This document shows, piece by piece, positions 50,207-61,486 of a stretch of DNA of 64,000 bases. A program made the position numbers and the translations under genes. Below the pieces are notes generated by a model. The model did no database searches. It had not been told where the DNA came from and saw nothing but the letters and a program-made list of their open reading frames with translations. Source of the stretch: Phycisphaerales bacterium (lineage in GTDB: Bacteria > Planctomycetota > Phycisphaerae > Phycisphaerales > UBA1924); NCBI GenBank assembly GCA_905339235.1, contig CAJPFG010000010.1:62001-126000 (forward strand), written 5' to 3'. Numbering within the stretch: the first letter of the stretch is position 1; every line of letters starts with the position of its first letter.

Positions 50207-50554
50207 GTGCCGGAAAAGATCGAGAAGATGCAGCCCCCCGCCGTGCAGGAAGCGCTCAAGGGCCTTCCGGAATGGAGCGAAGTCGGCGAGGCGATCCAGC
50301 GGACGTATCAGTTCAAGGACTTCGTGACCGCCATGGAGTTCGTGAACAAGGTCGCGCAGCACGCCGAGGGCATGCAGCACCACCCCGACATCATGATCCG
50401 CTACAGCCGCGTCACGCTGACGCTCAGCACGCACGATGCGGGGGGGATTTCGACGAAGGACTTCGCGTCGGCGACGGTCGCCGACCAGTTCGCCAGCGCG
50501 CTTCCCGGTGCGCCGCTCGCCGCGCCGGCCAAGCCCTCACGAAAGAAGAAATAG
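50207..50554 (+). CDS. phhB: Pterin-4a-carbinolamine dehydratase
   Basis: 115 residues from the GTG at 50207 (VPEKIEKMQPP), AGGAG 9 nt upstream; an ATG at 50228 is an alternative. Known function: dehydrates 4a-hydroxytetrahydrobiopterin to quinonoid dihydropterin. The core is GLPEWSEVGEAIQRTYQFKDFVTAMEFVNKVAQHAEGMQHHPDIMIRYSRVTLTLSTHDAGGIS, with the active-site EGMQHHPD motif. A basic Lys-rich tail (KPSRKKK) is unusual. Aromatic amino-acid hydroxylase is not nearby, so in this organism it may serve a pterin recycling or other role. Confidence 0.93.
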   Translation: MPEKIEKMQPPAVQEALKGLPEWSEVGEAIQRTYQFKDFVTAMEFVNKVAQHAEGMQHHPDIMIRYSRVTLTLSTHDAGGISTKDFASATVADQFASALPGAPLAAPAKPSRKKK

Positions 50555-50560
50555 CAGGGT

Positions 50561-50663
50561 GGCACGAACCTCCGGCTCGCGTCCCGCCCGGTGTGGAAAG
50601 CCGGCGCTGCGAACTCGCGATTCGGTCGCGTTGGTCTCCGTCACGAACCGGAAGGTTCGTGCC
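50561..50663. repeat. Palindromic repeats downstream of phhB
   Basis: A perfect hairpin CACGAACC-GGAA-GGTTCGTG at 50642-50661, and an upstream partial copy GGCACGAACCTCCGG at 50561-50575 that can pair with CCGGAAGGTTCGTGCC (50648-50663). They fill the gap between convergent genes. The GGAA loop is complementary to the TTCC loop at 40934-40937. Confidence 0.75.
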
Positions 50664-50679
50664 GCGCGTGCCACGGGAT

Positions 50680-51426
50680 TCAGCCCAGTTCCACGCTCCA
50701 GTACGCGTTGTCGAGGAATGCCTTCCACGACTGGTACTTCTCGTTGCCCAGGCGCAGCGCGATGAGCGGGTTGCGCTTGGGGCGGATCGGCGCGCGGACC
50801 AGCTTCATGTGGGCCTCTTCCGGAGTGCGTCCGCCCTTGCGGGCGTTGCAGCGGATGCACGCGCACACGAGGTTCTCCCACGAGTCGTTGCCGCCTTGCG
50901 AGCGGGGTCGCACGTGGTCGATCGACAGGTCGCTGGTCGGATAGATCCGCCCGCAGTACTGGCAGCGGTTGCGATCGCGCGCAAAGAGGTTCCGCCGGTT
51001 GAGTTTCACCGTCTGCTCCGGCAGGCGGTCGTACCCCAGCAGCCGGATGATGCGCGGCACGGCGATCTCGAAGCGCACCGTCCGCACCCAGTCGTGCCGT
51101 TCGCGTTCGTACTCGTGCTGCAGCGCCGAAACCCCGATCCACGATTCGAGGTCGTAGTTGAGGTACCGGCCCGCGCCGGACTGGTCGGTCTCGACGTGGA
51201 TGATCTCGGCGATCGACCGCGACAGCAGGCAGAACGCGCGGCGGGCCGACACGATCCGCATGGCCGCGTACGCGCGGTTCAGCACCAGCACTTTCGCGTT
51301 CAGCCCCTCGGAAACATCGGTCGCCAACCCGGCGAGCGCCGCGGCGAGGTCGCCCGGAGGCGATGCCCCGCCCAGCATTTCATCGGGACTTCGATCGTTC
51401 TGACTGTCCTCACGCCGGCGATGCAT
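50680..51426 (-). CDS. HNH endonuclease family protein
   Basis: 248 residues. The HNH module is in the C-terminal third: RDRNRCQYCGRIYPTSDLSIDHVRPRSQGGNDSWENLVCACIRCNARKGGRTPEEA, with the DH pair, Asn and the two CxxC zinc knuckles. The N-terminal 150 residues include NAKVLVLNRAYAAMRIVSARRAFCLLSRSIAEI, a helical domain typical of small stand-alone HNH proteins found in many bacteria. These proteins are usually not restriction enzymes of known systems; the substrate is unknown. Convergent with phhB. Confidence 0.92.
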   Translation of the reverse strand: MHRRREDSQNDRSPDEMLGGASPPGDLAAALAGLATDVSEGLNAKVLVLNRAYAAMRIVSARRAFCLLSRSIAEIIHVETDQSGAGRYLNYDLESWIGVSALQHEYERERHDWVRTVRFEIAVPRIIRLLGYDRLPEQTVKLNRRNLFARDRNRCQYCGRIYPTSDLSIDHVRPRSQGGNDSWENLVCACIRCNARKGGRTPEEAHMKLVRAPIRPKRNPLIALRLGNEKYQSWKAFLDNAYWSVELG

Positions 51427-51546
51427 ACTACCACTCCCCGGACGGAATCCTAAGAGGGGTATCGGCGGAATTGCAAGAGGGCATTTCGCAAGGACTTCCG
51501 GTCGTCAGGACTTCAGAAACGCCGAGATAACCCTGCCCTGACACCC

Positions 51547-53139
<1,593 letters not shown>

Positions 53140-53237
53140 GCGGGAAGGTACGTCCTTCACGCAAGGGTATCTTTCAAGACGCGTGAAATCGTCACCCGGA
53201 AAAAATCCGTTCGCGTGTCCGAGGCCAACGGCCATCA

Positions 53238-54401
53238 TCACCGCGGCATGAACTTCGCGACCACCGCCTCATCGGAGACGCAGTACACGTTTCCGTCTTC
53301 GAACTTGTCGGTCGTGATCCGCGTCACGCCGGGGAGTTCCACGCGCTCCATGCGGTCGCCGCGGGCGGGATCCACCACGCTCATGCCGGCCGCGTCGCGG
53401 ACCAGCAGGCGGCCGCTTCGGACGGCGACGATGCTGCCGTGCACGTCCTTGTTGCTCCACTTCACCGTGCCTGTGGCCGGGTCGAAGGCGCTCAGCCCCT
53501 CCTGTCCGAGGTCCACGTATAGGGTGCCGTTGTGGAAGACCGGCGCCTGATTCAAGGGGTTGGGAGTGCGGTAGCGCCACAGGGTGGCACCGGCCGAGTC
53601 AAAGGCCCAGACCGATTGATCCCGCCCCGCGATGAACAGGTTCTGTCCGTCGGTCGCCGGGGGGGCGTCAAGGCCGCCGAAGATGCGAGCGCGCCCGACG
53701 AGGTTCCCCGAGCCTGTGAGGAACAGCACATCTCCGCCCTGCGAAACTGCCGCGATGAACCCGCCGACTTCGAGAAGCGGCTGATCGATGGATCCCTTGC
53801 TCGAGAACGCCCACGCCGGCAGCCCGCGTCCGATCATGTGCGCCTGCACCACGCCCGTTGAAGTGCCGTTGATCGCGTGGGTGCCCACCAGCATCGGGGC
53901 CGTGTTCACGACGCGCGCGAAGGGCTCGCGCCCCACCAGGTTCCCCGTCCCCAGCGACAGCATGAAGAGTTCCGACTCACTGCACACCAGCAGGCGACCG
54001 GCATCTCCCGGCTCCCGCACGATGCCCACCCACTTCGTCAGAGGGCCGGTCAACTCGTCCGACCAGCGGTTCTGCCCCGTCGTGGACTCCATCAGCGTGA
54101 TCGTGCTTCCGCCTTCCTGCACGGCCACGCAATCCGCGAACACGCTCATCGCCACCACCCGCGACTTGAGCGTCGCGTTGGGGAATGGGAAGCCGACCCA
54201 GTCGAGCCGGTATCCCAAATTCGCCCAGTCCTCGTGCACCACCGGGAATCGCGACGCGCCAACCTCGCTCGTGCGCTGCGGTTGGGCGCTGGTGCGGGCC
54301 TTGGATTTGGTCGCGGCGCAGCCCGTGACGCACACCCCAGCCGCGGCCGCGAGCAATAGCAGGGATCGAACCACATGACGGCGCTGAGAGTTGGACAACA
54401 T
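53238..54401 (-). CDS. PQQ-binding-like beta-propeller lipoprotein
   Basis: 387 residues from the ATG at 54401, GGAG about 10 nt upstream. The lipobox is VCVTGC (Cys at about 28). The remainder shows repeating blades of the PQQ/BamB kind: GQNRWSDELTGPL, GDVLFLTGSGNLVGRARIFG, VWAFDSAGATLWRYRTPNP, LSAFDPATGTVKWSNKDV and VAVRSGRLLVRDAAGMSVVDP. BamB-like propellers scaffold outer-membrane complexes, while others are unrelated protein-interaction lipoproteins. No PQQ-binding catalytic residues are evident. The role is unknown. Confidence 0.86.
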   Translation of the reverse strand: MLSNSQRRHVVRSLLLLAAAAGVCVTGCAATKSKARTSAQPQRTSEVGASRFPVVHEDWANLGYRLDWVGFPFPNATLKSRVVAMSVFADCVAVQEGGSTITLMESTTGQNRWSDELTGPLTKWVGIVREPGDAGRLLVCSESELFMLSLGTGNLVGREPFARVVNTAPMLVGTHAINGTSTGVVQAHMIGRGLPAWAFSSKGSIDQPLLEVGGFIAAVSQGGDVLFLTGSGNLVGRARIFGGLDAPPATDGQNLFIAGRDQSVWAFDSAGATLWRYRTPNPLNQAPVFHNGTLYVDLGQEGLSAFDPATGTVKWSNKDVHGSIVAVRSGRLLVRDAAGMSVVDPARGDRMERVELPGVTRITTDKFEDGNVYCVSDEAVVAKFMPR

Positions 54402-54584
54402 CCGTGGCACACTCCAAAAGCAGAGCGGGGAACACCCGCGTGATCGTTCGGAAATCGTTCGCCTTGGACGGGGCGGGGTAAGGAGTATGGTGGACTTTGC
54501 GGCCGGGGTCAAATCGCCCGGGTCCTTTCTTGATCCTCGGGACCGGATCGTCCCGGGTCGTGCCCGCGTCACTACGCTGGGGTG

Positions 54585-55190
54585 GTGTTCACAGGTCTCA
54601 TTCAACACAAGGGCACTATTGCCGGGGCGGACTCGTCCCCCGCGGGCGTTCGGTTGCGCGTCGAAGCGCGGGAGTGGGCCCATAGGCCGGTGATGGGGGA
54701 ATCCGTGGCCGTGAGCGGATGCTGCCTGACCGTGGCCGCGATCGACCCCACCGGGATTCTCGAGTTCGACGCCGTTCCCGAATCCCTGTCGAAAACCACC
54801 ATCGGCTCCTGGCGTCCTGAATCGCGGGTCAATCTCGAGCACGCGGCCACGCCCAACACTCTTCTGGGCGGGCACGTCGTGCAGGGGCACGTCGACGGCG
54901 TCGGGCGAGTGGTCTCGAACGGATCGGGCGGTCACGGATGGACGCTCTGCATCGAACTTCCGGCGGCCCTGATGGAATATGCCACCCCCAAGGGAAGTAT
55001 GTGCGTGGATGGCGTATCGCTGACGCTCGCGGCCGTGGATGTCCCTCGCCACGCCGTGGAGATCGCGCTGATTCCCGCGACGCTGGACCAGACCACGCTC
55101 GCGTCATTGAAGCCCGGGGACGGGGTCAACATCGAATGCGACGCGATGGTCAAGGCGGTTGTCCACTGGCTCAGGAACTACCGGCCGTAG
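54585..55190 (+). CDS. ribE: Riboflavin synthase, alpha subunit
   Basis: 201 residues from the GTG at 54585, giving the invariant N-terminal (M)FTGLI; another GTG 3 bp upstream is in frame. The two lumazine-binding barrels are recognised by GESVAVSGCCLTVAAID and HVVQGHVDGVGRV in the first half and GSMCVDGVSLTLAAVD in the second. The enzyme dismutates two 6,7-dimethyl-8-ribityllumazine molecules to riboflavin. The Cys in the SGCCLTV region is the conserved position. The next gene, ruvC, starts 24 bp downstream. Confidence 0.95.
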   Translation: MFTGLIQHKGTIAGADSSPAGVRLRVEAREWAHRPVMGESVAVSGCCLTVAAIDPTGILEFDAVPESLSKTTIGSWRPESRVNLEHAATPNTLLGGHVVQGHVDGVGRVVSNGSGGHGWTLCIELPAALMEYATPKGSMCVDGVSLTLAAVDVPRHAVEIALIPATLDQTTLASLKPGDGVNIECDAMVKAVVHWLRNYRP

Positions 55191-55214
55191 ATTCCGGGCC
55201 CGAACGGAGCGAAG

Positions 55215-55718
55215 TTGCGAGTCCTCGGAATCGATCCCGGCCTGCGAATCACCGGTTACGGCTGTATCGAGCCGGCGCCCGGCGGGGCGCGCATCATCGA
55301 GGCCGGGGTGTTCCGGCTGGCCCGCAAGGGCGAGAACGGCGCGGGCCCCAGCGTCTCGCTGCGTCTTGTAGAACTCGACCGCGACTTTCGCGATCTGCTC
55401 GCCCGGGTCACGCCGGACCTGGTAGCGGTGGAAGGTCTCTTCGCGCACTACAAGCACCCTGCGACGGCGATCGTGATGGGACACGCCCGGGGCGTGCTGC
55501 TGCTCGCGGCGGAACAGGCCGGCCTTCCGCTCGTGGAACTCAAGCCAACGACCGTCAAGAAGAGCCTCGTGGGCTGGGGCCGCGCCGACAAGTCCCAGAT
55601 GCAGCGGGCCATTCAATCGGAGTTGGGGCTGGCCGAACTTCCCAAGCCCCCGGACGTCGCCGACGCCCTCGCGATCGCCCTCACGGCACTCCAACGCTCT
55701 CAGAACCTCATGCAATAA
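55215..55718 (+). CDS. ruvC: Crossover junction endodeoxyribonuclease RuvC
   Basis: 167 residues, starting at TTG (55215) with GGAG 5 nt before it. RuvC resolves Holliday junctions with RuvAB. The acidic triad/tetrad is intact: D7 in GIDPGL, E73 in AVEGLF, D147 and D150 in PPDVADALAIAL. PTTVKKSLVGWGRADKSQMQ is the conserved basic region. Length is close to E. coli RuvC (173). ruvA and ruvB are not adjacent. Probably shares a transcript with ribE. Confidence 0.96.
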   Translation: MRVLGIDPGLRITGYGCIEPAPGGARIIEAGVFRLARKGENGAGPSVSLRLVELDRDFRDLLARVTPDLVAVEGLFAHYKHPATAIVMGHARGVLLLAAEQAGLPLVELKPTTVKKSLVGWGRADKSQMQRAIQSELGLAELPKPPDVADALAIALTALQRSQNLMQ

Positions 55719-55723
55719 GAGAC

Positions 55724-55758
55724 CCTTCGCCTCTCGCCTTTCGCCTTTCGCCTTCCTT
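55724..55758. repeat. Short pyrimidine tandem repeat between genes
   Basis: CTTTCGCC-type units repeated about four times (CCTCTCGCCTTTCGCCTTTC and so on) between ruvC and the NtrC-type gene. Similar text-like repeats occur at 26304-26392. Probably a slippage tract. Confidence 0.5.
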
Positions 55759-55774
55759 GCTCTAGAATCCGCGG

Positions 55775-57244
<1,470 letters not shown>

Positions 57245-57251
57245 CCCCTCA

Positions 57252-57283
57252 CCTCATTTGCCGTTTGCGATTCGCTGTTTCTC
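57252..57283. repeat. Copy of the CATTTGCCGTTTGCGATTCGC repeat family
   Basis: The sequence CATTTGCCGTTTGCGATTCG, followed by CTGTTTCTCC, is the reverse complement type of the AAATCGCAAATG text at 38457-38511. It lies between two coding regions and shortens the intergenic gap to 42 bp. Confidence 0.5.
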
Positions 57284-57286
57284 CCC

Positions 57287-58234
57287 ATGCCAGCCCCCAG
57301 CCCCAACCCCGTCGCCGACGCCCGCTTCTGGTCGGGCTATGAGGATGTCGCCCGCCGCTACGAGCGCGACGTGCGGCTGATCGCGAAGGAGGGCCGCGCG
57401 GCCGCGGTCTTTGATCTGCCCAAAGTCCCTTGGAGCATTCAGGGCGTGCCCCCTGCGCGCCTCTGGCACAGCCTCGCCCGCCAGTTCGTCGCACTCGACA
57501 TCACCGTGGACAAGCCGCTGCGAGTGATGGCCGCGATGCGGCCTGATGTTCCGCTCGCCACGGCGCTGCAGGAGCAACCCGGCGGGATCCGGCTCCGCCT
57601 GCTCGTTCCAACGCTCAACTTCAGCATCCCGATGAGCGAGCAGCAGAACGAGATCCGTCATGCGTTGCTGCAGGTGCTTTCTGTCCGCCGGTGGTGGGAG
57701 TCGCATCTTTCGTATTGGAGCGGCTGGCGCGCCGCCGCGGAGTCGGGCCCCTTCCTCGAAGCCCGCCGCATCCCCGCGCACCACACGTGGGGCCTGCGGC
57801 ACCGAATCCTCCGGCCCACGCAGGGCGTCGCGGAGATGGCCTGGCCCGGTGACACCGACGAAACCACCGTGCACTTCGGCGGATTCGCCGACGGCGTGCT
57901 CGCGGGCATCGCCTCGGTCTTCAAGGCCGCCTTCCCCGCCTTCGGCTCCAAGCCCGGCCTCACCATCACGCCCGAGGGCGAAGCCTGGCAACTCCGCGGC
58001 ATGGCCACCGACGAGTCCGTCCGAGGCACGGGCCTGGGCAAAGGCCTCCTGCGTCTCTGTATCGAGCACGCCGCGGCCAACGGCGGACGCATCTTCTGGT
58101 GCAACGCCCGAACCACGGTGCTCGGCTTCTACGAGAAGCAGGGGCTGCGCGTCGTTTCCGACGTCTTCGACCACCCGTACGCCGGGCCGCACGTTGTCAT
58201 GATGCGAGAACTCACTCCCGCCGCCGCCACGTGA
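57287..58234 (+). CDS. GNAT-family N-acetyltransferase with novel N-terminal domain
   Basis: 315 residues. The C-terminal GNAT part (about 195-305) carries acetyl-CoA motif RGMATDESVRGTGLGKGLL (Q/RxxGxG/A), then IFWCNARTTVLGFYEKQGLRVVSD, typical of the fold. The N-terminal 170 residues hold an unassigned domain (ARFWSGYEDVARRYERDVRLIAKEG, PWSIQGVPPARLWHSLARQF, MSEQQNEIRHALLQVL). The acyl acceptor is unknown. Because it follows an NtrC-type regulator with only repeat DNA between, co-transcription is possible. Confidence 0.85.
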   Translation: MPAPSPNPVADARFWSGYEDVARRYERDVRLIAKEGRAAAVFDLPKVPWSIQGVPPARLWHSLARQFVALDITVDKPLRVMAAMRPDVPLATALQEQPGGIRLRLLVPTLNFSIPMSEQQNEIRHALLQVLSVRRWWESHLSYWSGWRAAAESGPFLEARRIPAHHTWGLRHRILRPTQGVAEMAWPGDTDETTVHFGGFADGVLAGIASVFKAAFPAFGSKPGLTITPEGEAWQLRGMATDESVRGTGLGKGLLRLCIEHAAANGGRIFWCNARTTVLGFYEKQGLRVVSDVFDHPYAGPHVVMMRELTPAAAT

Positions 58235-58239
58235 AGACC

Positions 58240-58269
58240 CCTCGGGCGGCTGAACCGGCCCGAGGGGCT
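58240..58269. terminator. Bidirectional hairpin terminator
   Basis: Perfect 10-bp arms CCCCTCGGGC (58240-58249) and GCCCGAGGGG (58260-58269), loop GGCTGAACCG. It lies 6 bp past the stop of the GNAT gene and 24 bp past the stop of the convergent S74 gene. Confidence 0.75.
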
Positions 58270-58292
58270 GGGTGTGTCCTTGCTTCGGCCGC

Positions 58293-59750
58293 CTACTTCA
58301 TCGACTCCTCGATCCGACGCAGCCGGGCTTCCAGGGCGTCGATCTGCCGCTGCTTCTCCGCGAGGGCCGCGTCCTTCTCAACCCGCAGGTCACGCAGCGC
58401 CTCGACCATCAGCGCCGTCGTCGCACGCTCGGTGACATAGCGGTACCCATCGCCGTCCTTCTCGACCCAGTCCGGGAAGACGCGCTCGACCTCCTCCGCC
58501 ATCAATCCGATCTGCGTCCCCCGCATCGCCAGCCGCTTCTCCACCGCCTCGTCGTTGTACTCGAAGGTGTAGCCGCGAAGGCCCAGCAGCTTGTCGAGCG
58601 TCCCCGACAGCGGCCGGATGTCGTGCTTGAGACGCGAATCGCAGAAGGTGCTCCACGACCCCCCGCCCGACTTCGCCGCGGTCCCGTTCACCGCGAACAG
58701 GAAGCCGCTCGGATTCGTCGTGCCGATCGCCACCCCTCCGCCGGTGTAGTACAGGATCGAGCCATTGATGCTCCACGGGCCATCGTCGTCATTGCCGTCG
58801 GCGAATGCCGGGGGCATGTTCTGGATGCCGCTCCAGTAGGACTGCACGGCGAGATTCGCCACGTCGGCGGAGTCGGCCATCGCCGCATCCATGGCGTGGT
58901 TCGCGGTTGTCGCGGTGGTGGCGAGCGCGGCGTGCTCCGCCTCCTTGGCGTTCATGGCGATCACCGCGTGCGGAGCCGGCGAGAGCCGGGTGCGGGGCCC
59001 CAGCACAGCGCCCCCCGGCCCCTGGCCGCTGTAGTCAACCGCGATCTCAATGTACCGCTCGCTGCCGTCAAAGGCCTGGGCCCCGAAGTTCAGGTTCAGC
59101 ACGAACAGGCCGTTCAGCACATCGTGCGTGTTGAAGTACAGCGGCGCGCCGACGCGGTTGTCCACCGAGGTGCTCGTGGGATGATTCCACAGCGTGACCG
59201 TGAAGTCGCGCGGCCCGTTGACCTCCGCCTCGTTCTCCAGGAGCCTTCCCTGGTACGTGAACGTGGGGGTGAGAGGCTGAGGCAAGAGCGCGACGTCGAT
59301 CGCCAGGTCGTAGGCGATGTTGTTTACGAACGTGTTGACGTTGCCGACCTTGATGTAGTACGTCCCGGCCGCGAGGTTCACCATCGCGGGCAGAGTCGCG
59401 GGATTCAGGTCCGGGCAGAGCCATTGGCCCGGCGAATCGTCGTTGTAGGCCAGTTCCGTGCCGCTCGAGTTGTAAAACGTCAGATCGAGATCGCTGGTCT
59501 GGCAGGTATGCGATGTCGGGATCGCCCGGATCCGCAGTGAGGTTCCCGCCGGGACCGTCACGGCGTAGTAATCCACGTCGGTGTTCGGCGAAATCACCCC
59601 CGTGCGAACGATCGGGACGCCCGTAGGGGCCCCGGCAGTCCCGATCGTGTTGTTCGGCTCCACCTCCGACTGAGCGAAGGCCCCCGCGCACCCGGCGAGA
59701 GATGCGACGGCAACAAGGCGGGCGGCGAGGGTTCGGCGAATCTGACTCAT
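58293..59750 (-). CDS. Secreted tail-spike-like protein with PPC domain and Peptidase_S74 chaperone (paralogue 1)
   Basis: 485 residues, AGGAGA just before the ATG. Signal peptide MSQIRRTLAARLVAVASLAGCAGAFA. Residues about 27-160 look like a bacterial pre-peptidase C-terminal (PPC) domain: EVEPNNTIGTAGAPTGVP, DVDYYAVTVPAGTSLRI, AAGTYYIKVGNVN. A second beta domain follows (TPTFTYQGRLLENEAEVNGPRDFTVTLWNHPTST). The C-terminal third is a Peptidase_S74 intramolecular chaperone: FCDSRLKHDIRPLSGTLDKLLGLRGYTFEYN, then GTQIGLMAEEVERVFPDWV and a coiled coil (AEKQRQIDALEARLRRIEESMK). In the family the Ser of SDxRLK is the autocleavage nucleophile; here it is Cys. One of three tandem paralogues. Confidence 0.88.
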   Translation of the reverse strand: MSQIRRTLAARLVAVASLAGCAGAFAQSEVEPNNTIGTAGAPTGVPIVRTGVISPNTDVDYYAVTVPAGTSLRIRAIPTSHTCQTSDLDLTFYNSSGTELAYNDDSPGQWLCPDLNPATLPAMVNLAAGTYYIKVGNVNTFVNNIAYDLAIDVALLPQPLTPTFTYQGRLLENEAEVNGPRDFTVTLWNHPTSTSVDNRVGAPLYFNTHDVLNGLFVLNLNFGAQAFDGSERYIEIAVDYSGQGPGGAVLGPRTRLSPAPHAVIAMNAKEAEHAALATTATTANHAMDAAMADSADVANLAVQSYWSGIQNMPPAFADGNDDDGPWSINGSILYYTGGGVAIGTTNPSGFLFAVNGTAAKSGGGSWSTFCDSRLKHDIRPLSGTLDKLLGLRGYTFEYNDEAVEKRLAMRGTQIGLMAEEVERVFPDWVEKDGDGYRYVTERATTALMVEALRDLRVEKDAALAEKQRQIDALEARLRRIEESMK

Positions 59751-59842
59751 GGCGGTCTCCTGTGTGAGCTGGTGTCAACCATGTACGCGCCTCCCCGGTC
59801 TCTCCCGGCCGACCAGCCCTCTCGGAATCCGCAAAAAATGAA

Positions 59843-59865
59843 CGGGCCGGCGAGAGGCCGGCCCG
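59843..59865 (-). terminator. Rho-independent terminator of S74 paralogue 2
   Basis: Arms CGGGCCGGC and GCCGGCCCG with loop GAGAG. On the minus strand it is followed by TTCATTTTTTGCGG. It lies 26 bp past the stop of the gene at 59891-61360. Confidence 0.88.
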
Positions 59866-59890
59866 CAGAGCAGATACCCGGTGGTCCCTT

Positions 59891-61360
59891 TCAGCGGCTC
59901 AAGGACTCCTCCAGCCGCCGCAGGCGCGCCTCCAGCGCCTCATTCCCGGCCTTCAGGGCATCGATCTGGGCCTGCTTCTCCGCCAGGGCAGTGTCCTTCT
60001 CGGCCCGCAGATCGCGGAGGGCCTCGACCATCAGGGCGGTGGTGGCGCGTTCGGTGACATAGCGGTAGCCGTCGGCGTCCTTTTCGACCCAGTCGGGGAA
60101 GACTCGCTCGACTTCCTCGGCGATGAGCCCGATCTGCGTGCCGGGCATCGCCATACGCTTCTCGACCGCCTCGTTGTTGTACTCGAAGGTGTACCCGCGC
60201 AGTCCCAGCAGCCGGTCCAGCGTGCCGCTGAGCGGCTTGATGTCGTGCTTCAGCCGCGAGTCGCAGAAGACGCTCCAGGACCCGCCGCCGGTCTTCGCGG
60301 CCGAGCCGTTCACGGCGAACGTGAATCCGCTGGCGCTGGTCGTCCCGATCCCCACCGCCCCGGCTGTGTAGTACGCGGTGAAGCCGTTGAGCGACCAGGG
60401 GCCGGCGTTGTCCTGCCCGTCCACGAACCCTGAGGGCATGCCGGTGATGCCGGTCCACGGAACCGCCCACGCCGAATCCGCGACCGAACAGAAGTTGGCC
60501 TGGTTGGCCGTGCCGGCGTTGTTGGCGGTGGTTGCGAAATCGGCGGTCGCGGCGGTGTTCGCGGCGGCGGCCTTGAGCGCGTACGCCGCGTGCGGGGCGA
60601 CCGTGAGTCTCTGACGCGGGCCCAAGACCGTTCCGCCCGGCCCCTGCCCGCTGTTCGCGACTTGGATCTCCATGAACCGTTCCTCGCCGTTGAACGCGTC
60701 GCTTCCGAAGTTCAGCGGCAGCGCGAAGAGGCCGTTCGACACGTCCACGCTGTTGAGGTAGATCGGCGTGCCCACGCGGTTATCGGTGTTCGGGCTGGTC
60801 GGGTGGTTCCACAGCGAGACCGTGAAGTCGCGCGGGCCGACGACGGGGGCCTCGTTCTCTTTCAGGACGCCCTGGTACGTGAACGCCGGGTTCAGCGGTG
60901 ACGCCAGGAACACAAGTTCCACCGTGAGGGTGTAGGCGACGTTCGACGCCCCGTTGATATTGATGACGCTGATGTAGTATGTCCCGGCGGCGAGGTTCGC
61001 CATGGCCGGGTAGACCGCGGGATCGAGTTTCGGACAGAACATGACCGCCCCGTCGTCGTCCATAGCGACCACCCCGCCCGCCGCGTTGAAGAAGGTCAGC
61101 AGCAGGTCGCTGGTGTTGCACGTGTGCGACGTCGGCGTCGCCAGAATGCGCAGCGATGTCCCCTGCGGCACCGTGATCGCGAAGTAGTCGTTGTCGTTCG
61201 TCGGCGAGATGACCCCGCTGCGCGTGCACGGCACGCCCGTCGGCGCTCCGGCGGTCCCGATCGAGTTATTCGGCTCCACCTCCGTCTGGGCCATCGCCGT
61301 GCCCGCCATCGCCGCCGCGAGCATCGCCGTCATCATCCCCGCCTTCAATGTCGTGTTCAT
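59891..61360 (-). CDS. Secreted tail-spike-like protein with PPC domain and Peptidase_S74 chaperone (paralogue 2)
   Basis: 489 residues, AGGAGA 5-10 nt before the ATG. Signal peptide MNTTLKAGMMTAMLAAAMAGTAMA. Domain order is the same as the neighbouring paralogues: PPC-like EVEPNNSIGTAGAPTGVP, then FTYQGVLKENEAPVVGPRDFTV, an Ala/Thr/Asn-rich collar (NTAATADFATTANNAGTANQ), and the C-terminal S74 chaperone SVFCDSRLKHDIKPLSGTLD with GTQIGLIAEEVERVFPDWV and a coiled coil. The Ala/Asn collar is a trimerisation-type segment. Cys replaces the catalytic Ser in the RLK motif. The product is likely a secreted homotrimeric fibre; the receptor or target is unknown. Confidence 0.88.
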   Translation of the reverse strand: MNTTLKAGMMTAMLAAAMAGTAMAQTEVEPNNSIGTAGAPTGVPCTRSGVISPTNDNDYFAITVPQGTSLRILATPTSHTCNTSDLLLTFFNAAGGVVAMDDDGAVMFCPKLDPAVYPAMANLAAGTYYISVININGASNVAYTLTVELVFLASPLNPAFTYQGVLKENEAPVVGPRDFTVSLWNHPTSPNTDNRVGTPIYLNSVDVSNGLFALPLNFGSDAFNGEERFMEIQVANSGQGPGGTVLGPRQRLTVAPHAAYALKAAAANTAATADFATTANNAGTANQANFCSVADSAWAVPWTGITGMPSGFVDGQDNAGPWSLNGFTAYYTAGAVGIGTTSASGFTFAVNGSAAKTGGGSWSVFCDSRLKHDIKPLSGTLDRLLGLRGYTFEYNNEAVEKRMAMPGTQIGLIAEEVERVFPDWVEKDADGYRYVTERATTALMVEALRDLRAEKDTALAEKQAQIDALKAGNEALEARLRRLEESLSR

Positions 61361-61438
61361 AAGTGTCTCCTGGGTGGTGTCTCACGGACGTACGCGCCGT
61401 CCGGCCCTCGCGCGGCCGAGCAAATCGCAAAAAAGATG

Positions 61439-61462
61439 CGGGCCGGCCCTCCGGCCGGCCCG
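61439..61462 (-). terminator. Rho-independent terminator of S74 paralogue 3
   Basis: Arms CGGGCCGGC and GCCGGCCCG with a 6-nt loop. On the minus strand it is followed by CATCTTTTTTGCG. It lies 25 bp past the stop of the gene at 61487-62863. The stem is the same as at 59843, so the terminator was duplicated along with the gene. Confidence 0.88.
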
Positions 61463-61486
61463 CCATTCGTGGTGCCTGCAACTGGC

